Of a stretch of DNA of 64,000 nucleotides, positions 12,497 to 24,800 are shown piece by piece. The notes beneath the pieces are model-generated. The model was given only the letters and a program-made list of their open reading frames with translations, did no database searches and was not told where the DNA came from. The position numbers were made by a program, and so were the translations under genes. Origin of the DNA: Atrichornis clamosus (lineage: Eukaryota > Chordata > Aves > Passeriformes > Menuridae); contig WBMZ01009030.1 in assembly GCA_013400975.1 (NCBI GenBank), positions 62,001 through 126,000 of the forward strand. Reading direction: 5' to 3'. The stretch's first letter is position 1; each line of letters opens with the position of its first letter.

Positions 12497-13770
12497 TGTT
12501 TTTGCTTGGTACTTAGTTTTGCAAATGGTTCTTTTGGAAATGCTTAAAATGCTGATCATAGCTGCCTTCAAACTAGACGTTTTAAAGGAAAGTTTAAAAG
12601 TAAGAGAGAAAAATGATATTGGAATTACGGTAATAGCTTGAGAAGTAAGTAACAGAATTTTGACTTACGGGGTTATCTTCAGGTGAGTTTATATTGTATC
12701 TTTCTGTAAGCAAACTTCCCGGTCCTCAGGAACATGTTGGAGAGAAGGAATTGTTGGTTGTCACTGATTCTGGCATGTTGTTTGGAGTGCCATGACACAG
12801 AGATGTTTCATATCATTCCTCACCTTAGTGACGAACTTGGATCCATAAAAAAATGAATCAGATCTCCATGGCAACATGTTAATCCTTTTGTGTAAACAGC
12901 ATCTTTCCCCTTGTTTGCAGCCCCAGGGAAGAACATGCTGCTCTATATACGTGCATTTAGATGAGCACACACACACACTTATATAGTGGCCATTTAAAAT
13001 TAAAAATATCAAAGAGCTCAAGTTCTTCTCTAAGAAGACAAAGTACAGTAAACAAGCAAGACCAGAACACATCAGAGCTTCTGCTGGTATCCTGTGACAC
13101 AGTAATTCAGAACAATTCCTTCTCCAGCATTGTGTGCCTAAATGTTTGCCTGTGTTTACATTTAGTAGTGTTGAGTGCAAGCTGCTCTGGATTCCACTGG
13201 TATTTGTCCTTGTGCATTTGTGACACTCTGCTTCCCGCTTACCTTTTCCTCATTCTTATCTCCAGATGTTACTGTTACTTTTTCCCACCAGGAAGCTAAT
13301 TGTAAAAAGCCAATTATTAAAAGCCTGTAGAGCCTGCAGGAACCCATTAAAGACCCTGCTCCCCTGCTTCGTCTTGCAACTGAGATTTGTCCCTTAATCA
13401 GCTTTTAATTTGATAAGCAGGTGATATATATTGACTTTGTTTCACTTCAGGTTCTTAGTCAACATATCAGGAAGTAACAGGTCTAATTTATCCGCATAAA
13501 ACTCTAACTACATCAAGCAATTTTCTTTTTAATATGAACTTTTAATCTCATCAAGTTAGTTGAGATGCTTTTCCCGTAAATATATCCTTGTTGGCATTAA
13601 TTATATTACCATACTTTAATTCTTTGTTGATGAAGATATAACTAGATTGTAGTTTATTTATGTAAACTATTTCATAGAGTGGAAAAATAATAAAGTTAAG
13701 ATTTCTGGAAATAATTCAGTTTCAGTCCGTTTTCAGACTGGTTCAGATTTGGGGTACGGGGTTGTGTTGA

Positions 13771-13838
13771 CGGGGTTTTTTTATCTTTTTGTTTTGTGGG
13801 TTTTTTGTTTTTGTTTTTGGGTTTGGTTTTTTTTTAGT
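13771..13838 (+). repeat. T/G low-complexity tract
   Basis: Runs of T broken by G or GGG over roughly 65 bases, with no coding or element structure. Confidence 0.75.
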
Positions 13839-15135
13839 ACTATGTGGGATTGGGTTTGGCAAAGGGCACAAATGTGACATTTTTTGTGAACAGTAAAAAT
13901 GTTTGTGCTTTTACAGGTGAGGGAAAATTGTTCACAGGATTTGCAGGCCACTGTCAGAACTTCTGGCACTTATTAATGAGGTAAGAGGCTTGCCTTGCCC
14001 TCTGTTTTGGTACTCTAAATGTGAAATGTTTTAGACAAAAATGTATGTGTGGTTTCCTTATGGTAGTAGTAAACTGAAAGATGTTTACTTTTTTTTCTAT
14101 GTTCTGTGACAGCAGGTTTGAGACTGATAAACTGCATTCCCTGATATTTATCCTCACCTATAGCAATGAATAAATTAAACTAAAAAATTGCACATAGCTT
14201 CTGGTTATCAAAACTTTGTGTTGTGTCCATCCCCGTGTCCCCCTGCAATCCCCTCCCCACTCCCAAAAATGTCAGTTTTTTGCTCCTTACCTGCTCTAAA
14301 CCTAATAAGAATTTTTTTTAATGTATAAGTCTCTGATATAACATTATTTTTTACATTAATAGTGTGTTAAAACTGTAATGAACTTTTGGGTGTAAAGCAC
14401 TACTTGGATCAAAAATGAAGTAGAGAACCATACTTAAAAGTAAGTGACTGTGTAGAGCAGTAGCCAGGTTTTGAAGGCACTTCAGCCAATAGAAGATTTC
14501 AATCTTCTTGGCTGGCAAAAATGAAGTTAGTGGAAAGAGAGCCTGGATGCTCTTTAAAATGCTTGCAGGTAAAACTGTGTCTTGTTGGCTCCTGGGTCGG
14601 TTTCACATTTGACCCATTTCACATTGGCTTCCCCATAACATTTTTAAGGAATGTAAAGGTGCAATGCCACTGTGCTTTTGTGTCAGTTGAAAGGGAAGGT
14701 GAGTCCTGTTTATTTCAGGTGTGTGAATAGTACTTTGCCAGAAAATGTTGTCAACGTAGAACTTTCAATAGGAACTACAATATAAGCTCAACTCAGTCCT
14801 TCCTGTACGTAGTGGTTGTTTCTCTTCTCTGCTGTGTGTTACAAAGCAGTTAATTTGCTAGAAGTGTTGATTGTAACTTTGGCCATTCAGGCTAATGTCC
14901 AGTAGTGGAAGGGGACATTGAGATCTCACCTCCTCCCCCTCCAGCTGGAGAAGATCTATTTTGCTTCCGTTGTATTTGTTAAACTGTACTTAAAACTAAG
15001 GATCAGCTCACAGCAAAAGGTTTCTGCACATCCTTCAGTGAATCCTGTGGTATCACAGTGCTGAAAATGCTGAGGAACACGTTGCAGTACACCGTGTACC
15101 ACATGGTTTCTCCTCTGTGAGAAGATTTTTGCACA

Positions 15136-15161
15136 ACTTTTATCTGCCCAGAGATAAAAGT
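15136..15161. repeat. perfect 10-bp hairpin
   Basis: ACTTTTATCT (15136-15145), a 6-base loop, then its exact complement AGATAAAAGT (15152-15161). The stem is AU-rich and short. It is too small for a miRNA precursor without further pairing, and the flanks do not clearly extend it. It could be a small relic of a DNA transposon or chance. Confidence 0.7.
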
Positions 15162-18100
15162 CACATTTGGCACCAATTCTTTATTATCTAATTCTGGTGT
15201 TTCTTGTTTTATAATGTTAACATAGGCACTCGAGATTCTATAAGCTTAAGCTGGCATTACGAGTTCAATTATTTATAGTATGAGCTCAAACACTTAATAC
15301 AGTAATATGGTTCTGTGTTTTGATTTTATTGCTAGTCCATCTTTCAGCCTGTCTTTGTAATGACTACAGACTCATTTACTGTCTGCTTGCACTGCTAGTG
15401 GATTTCAAAAGACAACACAGCAGGGAAAGCCATAGCAAAAATAAAGCATTTATGTTTTGAATTAAGTGAAAATAGTAGAAAATATGAGGCTTTTAGATTA
15501 AGAATATGTAATTAAATCTGCATGATTTTTTATATTTTTTTATTCTTCTAAACACTACATCCAATATTTGTGAACGTTGACTAAGTTAACCACATGCCTT
15601 CTCCCTGCTTTCCCCCTCTTTAGGAGCACCCTTTTTTCAGTGCTTCTAGTCCTGAGGTCTCAGGCATTTATTTGCTTGGAACTGAAACAGCCACTACCAC
15701 TTTCTGAAATTCTTTTCAGAAAAAATAATGAGAGCTTTTTTAGAAATGGTTTTTAAAAATCAATTGTATTCTATTTCTATATCCTATTTGAAAATTGACT
15801 TCATTTAAATGTGAGTAAATAGTGTGAGTTTTCTGCCTTCAAAACCTTTTTCCATTCCTTTTCTGTTTGAGAGGAGCAGTATGTGGGCCTGAATGAAGGG
15901 CAGCCAGCTCTTTGTTTGGAGTTTGTCTCCTCTTTCATCACCCGTAGAGTCCAAAGAGTACTGAACAATCTTGAAGTTGGTGCATTGCAATCAGACGTCA
16001 GCATCCAGACTCCTTACCAGGAGATGTCTCATGCATTTTTCTCACTCTCATCCGGTTCACTTGGAGCAGTTTCATACAGTTGCTATAGCAACCAGCTTAT
16101 GCCACATTGAAATTTTATTATATAAACTATACTATTAAATACTTGGTGTATTTCAGGATCTAAAGTCAGGTGATGTAATTTACATAAGGGTTGGAGAATA
16201 GTTATAGATGATCTTTACTCATACCATCCTGTGTTCAAAAAATGCTTCATGGCATTTAGGTAAAGGAATCCCAGTATCCTGCAGTTTTCACTGGAAGCTG
16301 GTGGCTGGGTAAGAGGGGCCACTCTACCCCTAAATTTCAAGGTATACAATTCTGCTGTAGGAGACGTGCACCATCAGTTCGGACAACAGAAAGAAATCCA
16401 CGGTTGCTGTTACTCATCCTCACTGTCTACTGTACCCTTCTTATTACCTTAGTAATCATCACATGGTCTCCTCTTTTTTTTTCCTGGATGATTAAAATGA
16501 TGCAGTAGTTTGTATTGTACCCCTGAAAGGAAATGTAACCAGGAAAGTACAGAATCTAGGTGTGGAGTCTAAGTACAGAATTCAAGGAGAGTGACAGAAG
16601 ATGATGTGACCAGAATTTCTAGTAAAGGCTTAAGGCACATTACTTATTTGCTTGTTAAACTGTAATTAATAAAAGGTAGCCAAAGGACACTCTCTTTAAC
16701 AAACTGATTTAGGGTAATTGAACAACGGACAATCTTAGTTTTAAAAATGCCAATTTATTAACACAGTTAGGGTCAACAGGAACGGTATCAAGCATTTCCA
16801 GAAAACAGGTCAGTCAACTTTATTCAGTGCAGTGACTTAGTCTAGTTGATGTCAAGACAACAGTTTCGTTTATCTACAACAAGTCACTAGTTAGAATTTT
16901 TCTGGCACCATCATTTGGATGGGTGACCCAGTCTTGCATGTAGAAGTGATGAATTTTTATTAATACCAGAATTCACAGCTTGCCTTTATGCTTCTGACTT
17001 TTGTTGCCATGTTTGCAGTAAACTCTACAAAATCAAAATACTTATGGGGCAAGGGAAATTCTGCAGCTAATCTGAATGCAGAATTTAATTGTGTTCTGAG
17101 CTATGACTTGCAGAAATTAAGTCCTTGCCACGGGTAGACAGAGAGAGACAGAATTAATTACCAGTATCAGTAAAAAAGAAACAATTTTAAATGCAGATGG
17201 ATAAAGAAACCAGCAGCAAAATTCTTGGCTGAAAAGTTTTGATCTTGCCATGCTTTTTAGTATTAATATGGTAGCCTAAAACTTCTTACCTGGTTAACGT
17301 TACCGTGTATGAGCAGAAATCTTGACCTAAGAGCTGGAGAATGAATTATTCATAACTGAGGAAAAGCAGCAAAGAAGACAGTTCAGCCAAAGGTGAGTGA
17401 AAATACGACCTATTAGGAAGGGAAGTCTAGATAGGGGTTCTGTTCCTGTCCTGTTCTGTGACCTCAGGCAGGTAACTTTATCTCCACCTTCCTCCATTAT
17501 TTCTCCTACCATTGGCTATTTAACCTGTGGTCTCTCTGAGGCAAGGACTGTGCCTTGCCCACAGGGGCCCTGATCTTAGTTGAGGCTTGGGCATGTGACT
17601 GCAAAACAGGGAAGAACTAGCACAGTTTGTGTGTACGGGAGGAAGTTTGGAAGCTGAGAGAAATAAATGGAATAGTTACAGCAGTAGTTTATCCTTCATC
17701 CCGGGAGTACCTATGCACACCTAACACTGACTTGGAAAAATGAATGCCAGCTGTACTTGTGACATTAATGGACTTCCTAAAATTGTAATAAAGTATTTCT
17801 TTTTAAGAGTCATTCTGGCAAGCTGACAAACCACCATTTAGCTCTGAGGATCAGTTTGATGTTCATTCTTAGTGATAGACTTGTTGATTGCTTCGAGAAG
17901 ACTGAGGTTGCATTTGTGTCAGACTAGAATAAATGAAAGAACTGAAGTACAGAGGGACAGAACAGAGTGATGAGAGGTCACTGTTTCCAAGCTTCTTGCT
18001 GACTTTGGAGATTTGCACCATTCTCTTCCTGCCATATAGGGTTTTTTCATACCTTTTCCTTGCATGTCATCTCTGTTGTCCTATTAAAACTTGGAGCCTT

Positions 18101-21100
18101 GTCTGCTCCCATACAGACTCCTTGTGTACGTTTCCTATTGAATCCTTTGCACAGCACAGCTCTCTCATAGTAATTTCTGTCAGTATTCTCTAAATTCCAG
18201 TGTCTCAGAAGAATGTATCTGTTGAACACATGGTGGGAATAAACTGTTTTGTTTTTACAAATTTAGAGTATCATTCAGGAAAACAAGAATCTTATACATG
18301 TTACATTCCTACAGAATAGGGATTGGTTCCAGCAAGTGCCCCTCAGAAGCAATTAACTACAGTTTATTAAAATCTGTGCCATATGAAAAACCCTGACCAA
18401 ACTAAAACCAACAAAACCAATCAAATGTAACTCCTGAATATCTCTGTCTCCTGTGTGGAAAACTACCTTTTAACTGATGTTTTAACCTTTGCTCTGTCTA
18501 TATATAAGCTATAAGCAATCTAGGGTGTAGACCTCTTTCTACCCTCCTTTTAGGAGGGTGACAAAGTACCCCGACCACGTTGTATCTCATACTCCTTTAC
18601 TCCTACTGCGTTTCTGTTGTCACTCTTATTTGTGTAAGAACTCAGAATTGCTTTTTCTGAACTCCACTCAAGGCAAAAGACAGAATAATTACTCATCAGT
18701 TCAGGATGGAGACACTGTGCCTGAAAACAACTTGTCCTAGAACTGGACTGGGAAACAAAACCAGCAAACTGGAAATCTGGTTTATATGTTTTTTCTGAGG
18801 AATTTCTGTAATTTTGTGAGAAAACTAAGATCCTCATTTTCAGTCAAAGCAGTTAGCTGAAGTCTTAATGGAGTAGCTGTGTATGTTTCTGTGGATTTGC
18901 TAACACTAGGGGAGAAGGCTGACTACTTTTATCTACAAATCTTGTATTTAAATATATAACATTCAAGTGAGATACAGGGATAAATTTAAGTGTCTACAGT
19001 ACACTAGTCCAATTCTTTCCATATTCCCCAGAGAAACAAGTTTATTTTACAGCAGTTTCCTGCCTTTTCCATGGAACTATTAGGTTGATATTTCTCCTGA
19101 GTGAAGAAAATTTATTGGTGTAATTTTTTTCATATACACTTAATACCAAAATACCAATTGCTATTGCTGAATGAAGCCTTAGCACAATCTTTTTGTGCAT
19201 TACTTCTTGCCAGCTGTGCCAGAAGATAAAGTTATCTTAACTGTCTGTCCATACAGTTAATATTATTTCCAATGTTTGGAGAATATAGCTGGGGAAGTGA
19301 AACACACGGATAGAAAAAGAACAGGTTTTAAAATTTTGAGATGTGACTGACATCAAATTTCATTTCTTTAAGGGTGTTTATTCAAATTAATCTTTGTACT
19401 TCAAAAAAATGGATGTGTTGTGTGAGGGAAGAACTAGAACCTGTTAAAAATCTAATACATTGTCAAAACCCTTATTTAAGCTTTAGTTTTGGTCTTTTTA
19501 TGGATGGAATGTAGGCTGAAAGTGAATTGAGATAGAAGCTTGGGTCAAATCTCTTGGACTTTGCAGAATACCTGTTATAGCAAGAACTTAGAATATGAGG
19601 GTGTGACTGTATTTGTGTGTTCAGCTCCCTGTTACTACTGAGTGCTGTTTCTAAATTGTTCTTCTCGCCGCTCTCTGATCGTATCTACAGATGTGTTTTT
19701 AAAGCTTATTAGTGGAAAGGGAACTTGGTCATTTTCCTTTCAAAACTCTTTGCTACATTACAGTGCAAGGGGTGGGACAATTTGATTTCCACATGGATTT
19801 GGAAATCATTATAATTGTCTGCAAACAGTTGTTTGGGAGAGTGCTACATTTTCATGTTAAATGGAAGGTGGGCAGCCTGGTGTTAGAGAAGCTATTTAGA
19901 ATTAAAAAATTGCCCCTAGGACACAAGGTGTCAGCATTATTCCTTCAGGCTTATCAGCCTCCACTGTAGTTGCATGTTTTCAATTTGTACCATCTATCTC
20001 AGGATCTAAACTGAACTAATGCTGAAGAAAACCACACAACTCCTCATGATGCTTACTCCATTTTGGCTTGAGAAATTAATTTTTCAGTATCAGTATTCTT
20101 AGATTACTTTTGGAAACTTGTTTATGAAATCCAGTTACAGTTCCATTGCTCAGGTTGTCACTCATTGTCACTGCTTGTTGTCCAGGAAGAACTATTTATA
20201 GTTATTCTCATAAAAGAATTTGCATTTGTCTGTTGGGCTTGACTGGAATGTGAAGATTAGGACTTTGAGTCCAACTGGAAGTAGCAATTTTAAACTAAAT
20301 TGTCCACTTATGCGTGAGGAAAATGTAGCCAAAGCAGGGACCGGGCTCTATTCTGCTTAGCATATGCTAATACATTCTTCTCAGTGTAATCTTTTACCTT
20401 GCCTAAATAAACTTTTAAATGCATATTTCTCTCAAGGTGCTCATAGAAGTTTATGTTAGTCTGCAGTATGCAGCAATTCCCAGAAAAATAATACCAGGAG
20501 AAGTCACTGTGAATTGTGTTGTCATAAAAGCTAGAATCACTTCTTTCCCTTTACAATTTAAAACATTGCACAAGACTCTCCAGGGTAGAAATAACATCTC
20601 CAGCTGGCCTGATTTGTGTTACTAAAAGTAACAACAGCAAAGAAAGTATTGACTTTTATAATTTCAAATTAAATGTATGCCTTTTTACCAGAGCAGGAGG
20701 AATGCATTTCATCGTAGTTCTCATGGCAGTGTCCATCAGGAGGAAAAGAAGAAAAAAGAAAACCCTCACCCAGTCATAGTATATCCTGGATCGTAAACAT
20801 TTGGTAATGAAAATTAGAATTCAGTGTAAAGTCACTTGAAATGGTTCAATTAAAAGCAGTCATTATGGAGGCTGTGTGATGCAGCTTTTCAAAATTAGTC
20901 TTTTAAAATTCTGCCTGTTCTGACATTCTGATCTGACTTTGTGGCTTCTTTGTCTCTGTGAGCAGCTTTAACTGTCTTTTGCTAAAAGACATGAAAATAT
21001 AAATCACCCAACTCTCCTCTGAATTAAGAAAAGGTTCTGCAGAATGTCTGGATGGGTAGGTTTGTGCTTGTGCAGAGGCAGCAGTGCTTCCCCTGGGTGT

Positions 21101-21758
21101 GTGAAGAGTGCCTGAACTAGAGCAGTCAGGGCGGGGCTGGGGCCCTCATGTTGCACATCTCTTCATAAATATGAAGTGCAAGGAGAAGCAAAGGCTGTAG
21201 GGGTACACCCTGCACTGCTCCAGGTTCTAGGCAGTAGGGTGGGTAGTACCTCTACCCAGTTTTATAAAATCTCAAATGCTATTCCAGGTAAAAGAGTAAA
21301 AGTCCAGCAGCATTCTAAGTGTCAAAGTCTCCTTGACTTGAATGAGCTGAGAGTTAGCCCAGGTGGGTAAAAGCTGCTGTGAAAGGATCAGAAAGGAGTG
21401 GATGCTGTTACACGGCTGCTGTCACAGAGAATGGAGAGCAGGATCCACGGGCATTGATTTTGTGACCCTTCTGCAGCTGTTAACAGGTAGCCCGGATGGA
21501 TCCAGTAGTTACGGCTTCAACTGTTACCTCAGATCACTACTGTGCTGTTGCACCCTTTTGTTCAGGGTTGCTGGGCCCCTGCAGTGACTGGAGATGAGCT
21601 GCATTCCAGCCTGAATTAGCTCAGGATCCTGTGAACTCTCAGCCCCTTCAGCAGCAGCTCGGGTACACGCACGTGTTTTCTTCAGGCAGCACTGCTGTGG
21701 GACTCCAGTTCTGGCAGAGAGGTGGAGCAACAGCAGTTGAAGCTTCCGCTAAGGTTTG

Positions 21759-21870
21759 GTTGTGTTGTTGTTGTTGTGCAAGGGTGACAAGCCTTCAATT
21801 AATTTGCCATCCTAATTGGTCTGAATTAATCCAGAGTGCAACTCCATTAGCTTCTGCTGACCCTGCGACA
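21759..21870. promoter_or_regulatory. candidate regulatory element with homeodomain-type sites
   Basis: After a short TTG run (21759-21779) come three closely spaced TAAT-type sites: CAATTAATT (21796-21804), TAATTGG (21813-21819) and GAATTAATCC (21823-21832, Otx/Pitx-like TAATCC). Spacing of about 10-15 bases between them is typical of clustered homeodomain sites in conserved enhancers. This rests on motifs only; conservation cannot be checked here. Confidence 0.25.
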
Positions 21871-23482
21871 TCATTAAAATGATAGAAAGGTATTGACATT
21901 TCCCTAATGCAGCCAAGAATTTGTAAAAGGAGTCATACTAATTCTTATATAACGAAGCTAAAAATCTACATACACCTTACTTTCTGTTTTGTAAATGTGT
22001 TCTCTCAAATAAAGTAGGGACTATTTTACCCTGCAGCACTGGGTTTCTGTTGGTATCAAACTCATTCATTTGCAAAAGGTACTCAATGCAGTTTATATAG
22101 GTGATGAGAAGAGGAATAAGAATTGGAAGGACAGTGTAGGCGCTCAAACAGAGCTCATAAACCACTAATGTTCCAATGGTTGACAAAAAAGTGAGTGCAT
22201 TGACCTGCTTGGAGTAGACAAAAAGTGTAAATGATGTTTTGCCCAAATTAGAATGAGTTTTCTGTTTACTTATTGTGGAAGGGTGAACTGTTTATGTAGA
22301 ATTTTGAAAGGGTTTTGGAACTACTATTCCTACCAAAAGGAAAGGCTAATATTCTCCCTGCCAAGAACACATTTGCCTTTGTATGTCCTATGCTGAAAGG
22401 AAGATAACCTGGTTGGTTGTTGTATCTGGACTGCCTTACTTTTATCTGTATTATTTTTTTCTTCAAGAAATACTCCTGCACCATGGTTATATTTAAGTTC
22501 TCAATGGTCTCAAGTTATATTTGTGCTAGGATTTTTTTTTTTGGTTGTTGTTTCAAATTCTCCTTTTCTAAAAAAATGGTTTACTCAATTGTTAACTGAA
22601 CTTTGATCAGTGCTGCTTAACTCATGTACCTTGGAAACTGCTCCTTTTCCAGGAGTTCCTGTTAGTCTAGTGAAAGATACCACTTATACATAAGACTCCT
22701 TTTCTGTCTATGTGTTTACTCTATTCCTGCTGTTGTAAAACATGCTACAGCAAACTATTTTGGTGGTGTTGCTGCTAGAATCAGTTTACAAACCAGCCAC
22801 ATAATTGGCCATAGTTTCTTCAGTTAATCTCTCATCTAAAATGATGTGACATGTGATAAACCTGAATGCTATATCAAGATTCTACGTGGTGAATCTGTAT
22901 CAGTTTCACTGAGCTTACTGAAAAGATAGAGTCACTTGAGAAGTATTTAGAGCCATGCTCATTTCATTGAGAATCCTTTTGATTTGGTGATTAGTTTCCT
23001 GACATCATCCTTCTGGTATATGTTTCTTTGTAAGTATCTGCCTGACACTGTGACTGCTTACAGACCTAGAGCAAAGTAGACTCTTTCAAAGAGACGTGAG
23101 AAACAACTTTTGAAGTGGGTATTTCCAGAATAACAGCACAGTTGGGTATTCTTTTCCTTGACCTTGCAGACCTTGGTGCTAGCTTAGCTATGTAGGTTGA
23201 ATGCAGCAAGAGCAGGAGAAACAGTAAATGGGATTTTGCCTGAGGCGAGCAGTCTGTTTAAAGAGGATCTGAGGGCATGCTCAGTCACTTTAGGTGGTGT
23301 GATATTAGTGAAACCAGAGGTTAGTGGGTCTCCACTAACCGCTACATAGAGGATATTTCTTCTGAGCTGTCACAGCCTCAGACAGCTCCTGCCCAGAATC
23401 TGTGAGTTAGCTGTAAAACTCGGCTTGACTAATGCAATTTCAGGATAGATATTTTTTTTTTTTCCTGTTTTTCTCCATCCAG

Positions 23483-23490
23483 AGATCTGG
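23483..23490 (+). other. candidate 8-nt microexon
   Basis: A 12-T run (23452-23463) and a pyrimidine-rich tract end in CAG at 23480-23482. Eight bases later comes a consensus donor, GTGAGT, at 23491-23496. An acceptor and a strong donor this close fit either a microexon or a chance pairing (recursive-splice-like site). No flanking exon is visible in the window, so neither frame nor product can be proposed. Confidence 0.12.
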
Positions 23491-24658
23491 GTGAGTGGAA
23501 TACCTCACCCTAATCATAAAATTGAGGGAGAAGTATCAGGGAAGAAAGCGATATTTCTACTCTGCGTTTAACTCCAGGCTAGCCACCATAAGTAAATCCT
23601 GTATGTCCCTTTGTGCCAAAAGCAACTAGGTAAACTCCTGATTTAGGACTTCTGATGTCAAGGATGTGCCACTTCTATTTGCCTGAAATGTAGATTCCTT
23701 TTTGCCCCCTTTCATCTCGAGGCACTGGAAGTAGCTGTCTTTGCAGTAGCAGAAGGGTGCATATAAGGTAAGACTTACTACTTGCTTATTTTTTTCTTGG
23801 CATCTAAAAGAGGATGTTTGCTGCTTGTCCTGGCTTTGCTGAAAATGTCCTCAGGGTGCTTCTTCAGGATAGCCTGTCCTGTAGTTTGAGATTTGTCTTG
23901 GTCCTCTCAGGGAATCTGGAGAGCCTTTTATTCTGAGTAAGCAGTAGTTTCTTGTACAACGTACCCTAAAAATGGCAAGAGCAGTGTACCAGTCTGCAGA
24001 AAGATTAGGGTATTGAGGAGGGAAAATAGAAGCCTGCTGGGAGGATTGTCATTCATTATTTTTACTTGCAATTGAGAGAGGAAACATTGAGTAAAGTCCT
24101 GTCTCCCCTTCTTCCCCCTCTTAACTGCTTCTGTCCAAATAATAATGAAAAAACAACTTTTCTCTTGCTCTCTTTTTCACTTTTACTGTTGTTTACAGAA
24201 AAAAAGTCACTTGGTTCAGTATGAAGTGTGCAGATATATTTCCATCAGATTTATCTGAGATTCTCCCTTCCCTCCCCGCACTGAACTGATGATGTAGAAA
24301 ATACTTTGGTGGAAGATCTAGACTGCTGCTCTTGCTGCCAGTCTGTAAATGCTGTGTGACAACTGGGCATAGATATTTAGATTTCAAATATATTTCTCTG
24401 AATACATTGCTAGTCCAGACTCTGCTTCTTGGTTTCTTCCTGCTTATTGTAGATGACATAGTTGTCCCCGGAAGCTGTATTCCAACCATTCTGTGATTTA
24501 ATTCGTTTTTCTGCAAATGCTTTTTTTATTTATGGCAAGAGAATCAAAACGTCAGTGACTATCACTGAACTGTTGTACTCTGTGTTGTACATATAAAGAA
24601 TAGAGAGCAAACATTTCGTTAAAAAGAGAAGTAAAGTTGGGTTTGTTGCATCATGAGG

Positions 24659-24800
24659 TCATAGGATAAACTCAGGTTGGAGGGGACTTGTAGTCCAGCC
24701 TCCTGCTGACAGTATGGAGACTGCAGAACCTCTCCGGGTAACCTGTTGCAGTCCCTGGCTGTTCTGCAGATGTGTGGGAAGTCTTAACCTCTTTTGTTCC
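24659..24800 (-). mobile_element. diverged CR1 LINE 3' fragment
   Basis: Antisense CR1 phrases are recognisable but worn: 'tcataggataaactcaggttggaggggacttgt' corresponds to the tail, followed by 'agtccagcctcctgc' and 'gtaacctgttgcagtccctggctgttctgcag'. Divergence is clearly greater than for the 11.95 and 30.45 kb copies, suggesting an older subfamily. The right end is uncertain. Confidence 0.7.

Larger units (their letters stand above)
12131..24658. other. long non-coding stretch, no gene recognised
   Basis: AT-rich sequence with T/G low complexity at 13771-13838, a short AC run at 12966-12977, a hairpin at 15136-15161, a homeodomain-type cluster at 21790-21870 and a T-run/AG/GTGAGT splice-like arrangement at 23452-23496. 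The open frames here (up to 139 codons, minus strand 12761-13180) overlap others on both strands and show no family motifs. Confidence 0.5.

Noticed and set aside
15136..15161. Hairpin as a miRNA precursor
   Set aside because: The stem is only 10 bp and the flanks do not extend the pairing to the length a precursor needs.
18551..18636. Possible exon between a CTTTTAG acceptor and GTGTAAGA donor
   Set aside because: An open frame exists, but the peptide is unrecognised and the donor is ambiguous. Splice-like pairs of this quality are common in introns.
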